DNA of 7,052 nucleotides from Candidatus Colimorpha onthohippi (GTDB lineage Bacteria > Bacteroidota > Bacteroidia > Bacteroidales > P3): contig JAGHVA010000008.1 of NCBI GenBank assembly GCA_018064565.1, forward strand, positions 1 to 7,052. The letters are read 5' to 3'. Of this stretch, positions 6,971-7,052 are shown piece after piece. Numbering within the stretch: the stretch's first letter is position 1; every line of letters begins with the position of its first letter. A program made the position numbers and the translations under genes. The notes beneath the pieces are model-generated. The model did not search any database and was not told the origin of the DNA. It saw only the letters and a list, made by a program, of their open reading frames with translations.

Positions 6971-7052
6971 CTGATAATTTACAAAAAGAAAATCAACCTT
7001 TTAGTCAAAAAAAACGGTGGAAAAAGTAAAAAAAAACACGTTTTAAAAAAAA
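6971..7052. other. A-rich non-coding tail with repeated A-tracts
   Basis: After the WbqC stop, the remaining bases are dominated by A-runs on the + strand: 6983-6987, 7007-7014, 7021-7025, 7028-7036 and 7045-7052. No reading frame, tRNA-like fold or TAnnTTTG box is seen. Such A-tract stretches often lie upstream of strong promoters as UP-like or bent DNA, so a promoter just beyond the edge is possible. ACCTTTT (6996-7002) can pair with AAAACGGT (7011-7018) with one bulged C; T-richness follows only if read on the - strand. Confidence 0.4.

Noticed and set aside
7033..7044. AAAAC / GTTTT near-palindrome as a terminator
   Set aside because: The loop would be only 2 bases and the stem has a single G-C pair, so no stable hairpin is expected.
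1..7052. CRISPR array, tRNA/rRNA gene, insertion sequence or attachment-site repeats
   Set aside because: No regularly spaced repeats, cloverleaf-like sequence, transposase frame or flanking direct repeats were seen on either strand.

Overview
The window looks like a chromosomal segment from a member of Bacteroidales (Bacteroidota). The evidence is a match to the Bacteroidota -7 promoter motif (TAnnTTTG), start codons without clear Shine-Dalgarno sequences, and the protein types present, especially the WbqC-family protein and the RsmA variant. Genus cannot be fixed from the sequence; a Prevotella/Bacteroides-like organism is a reasonable guess. All supported genes are on the + strand.

Left part (up to 2363): the 3' three-quarters or so of a type I restriction enzyme R subunit (hsdR), cut by the left edge. 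The helicase motor and C-terminal region are present; the N-terminal nuclease domain lies outside. Much of it has clearly higher GC and more G/C-ending codons than the genes to its right, as expected for a mobile defence gene beside a host operon.

Junction (2364-2555, 192 bp): non-coding and AT-richer. It holds a small inverted repeat, a weak terminator-like hairpin for hsdR, and a probable promoter whose -7 box ends 34 bp before the next start codon.

Right part (2556-6970): five tightly spaced same-strand genes, probably one transcription unit. They encode an exported TPR-repeat protein, RsmA/KsgA (16S rRNA adenine dimethyltransferase), a small six-helix membrane protein that looks like a divergent MntP-type cation exporter, an unrecognised 139-residue acidic protein, and a WbqC-family protein. 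The gaps between them are 17 to 44 bp. The genes do not form one obvious pathway: RsmA is ribosome maturation, the TPR protein and the MntP-like protein act at the envelope, and WbqC relatives usually sit near envelope or polysaccharide genes. The last 82 bp are very A-rich and hold no gene.

I do not see a clear undescribed system. The most interesting points are the MntP-like protein, whose two intramembrane aspartate positions are Glu and Asn, the uncharacterised 139-residue protein, and the compositional boundary between hsdR and the host operon.
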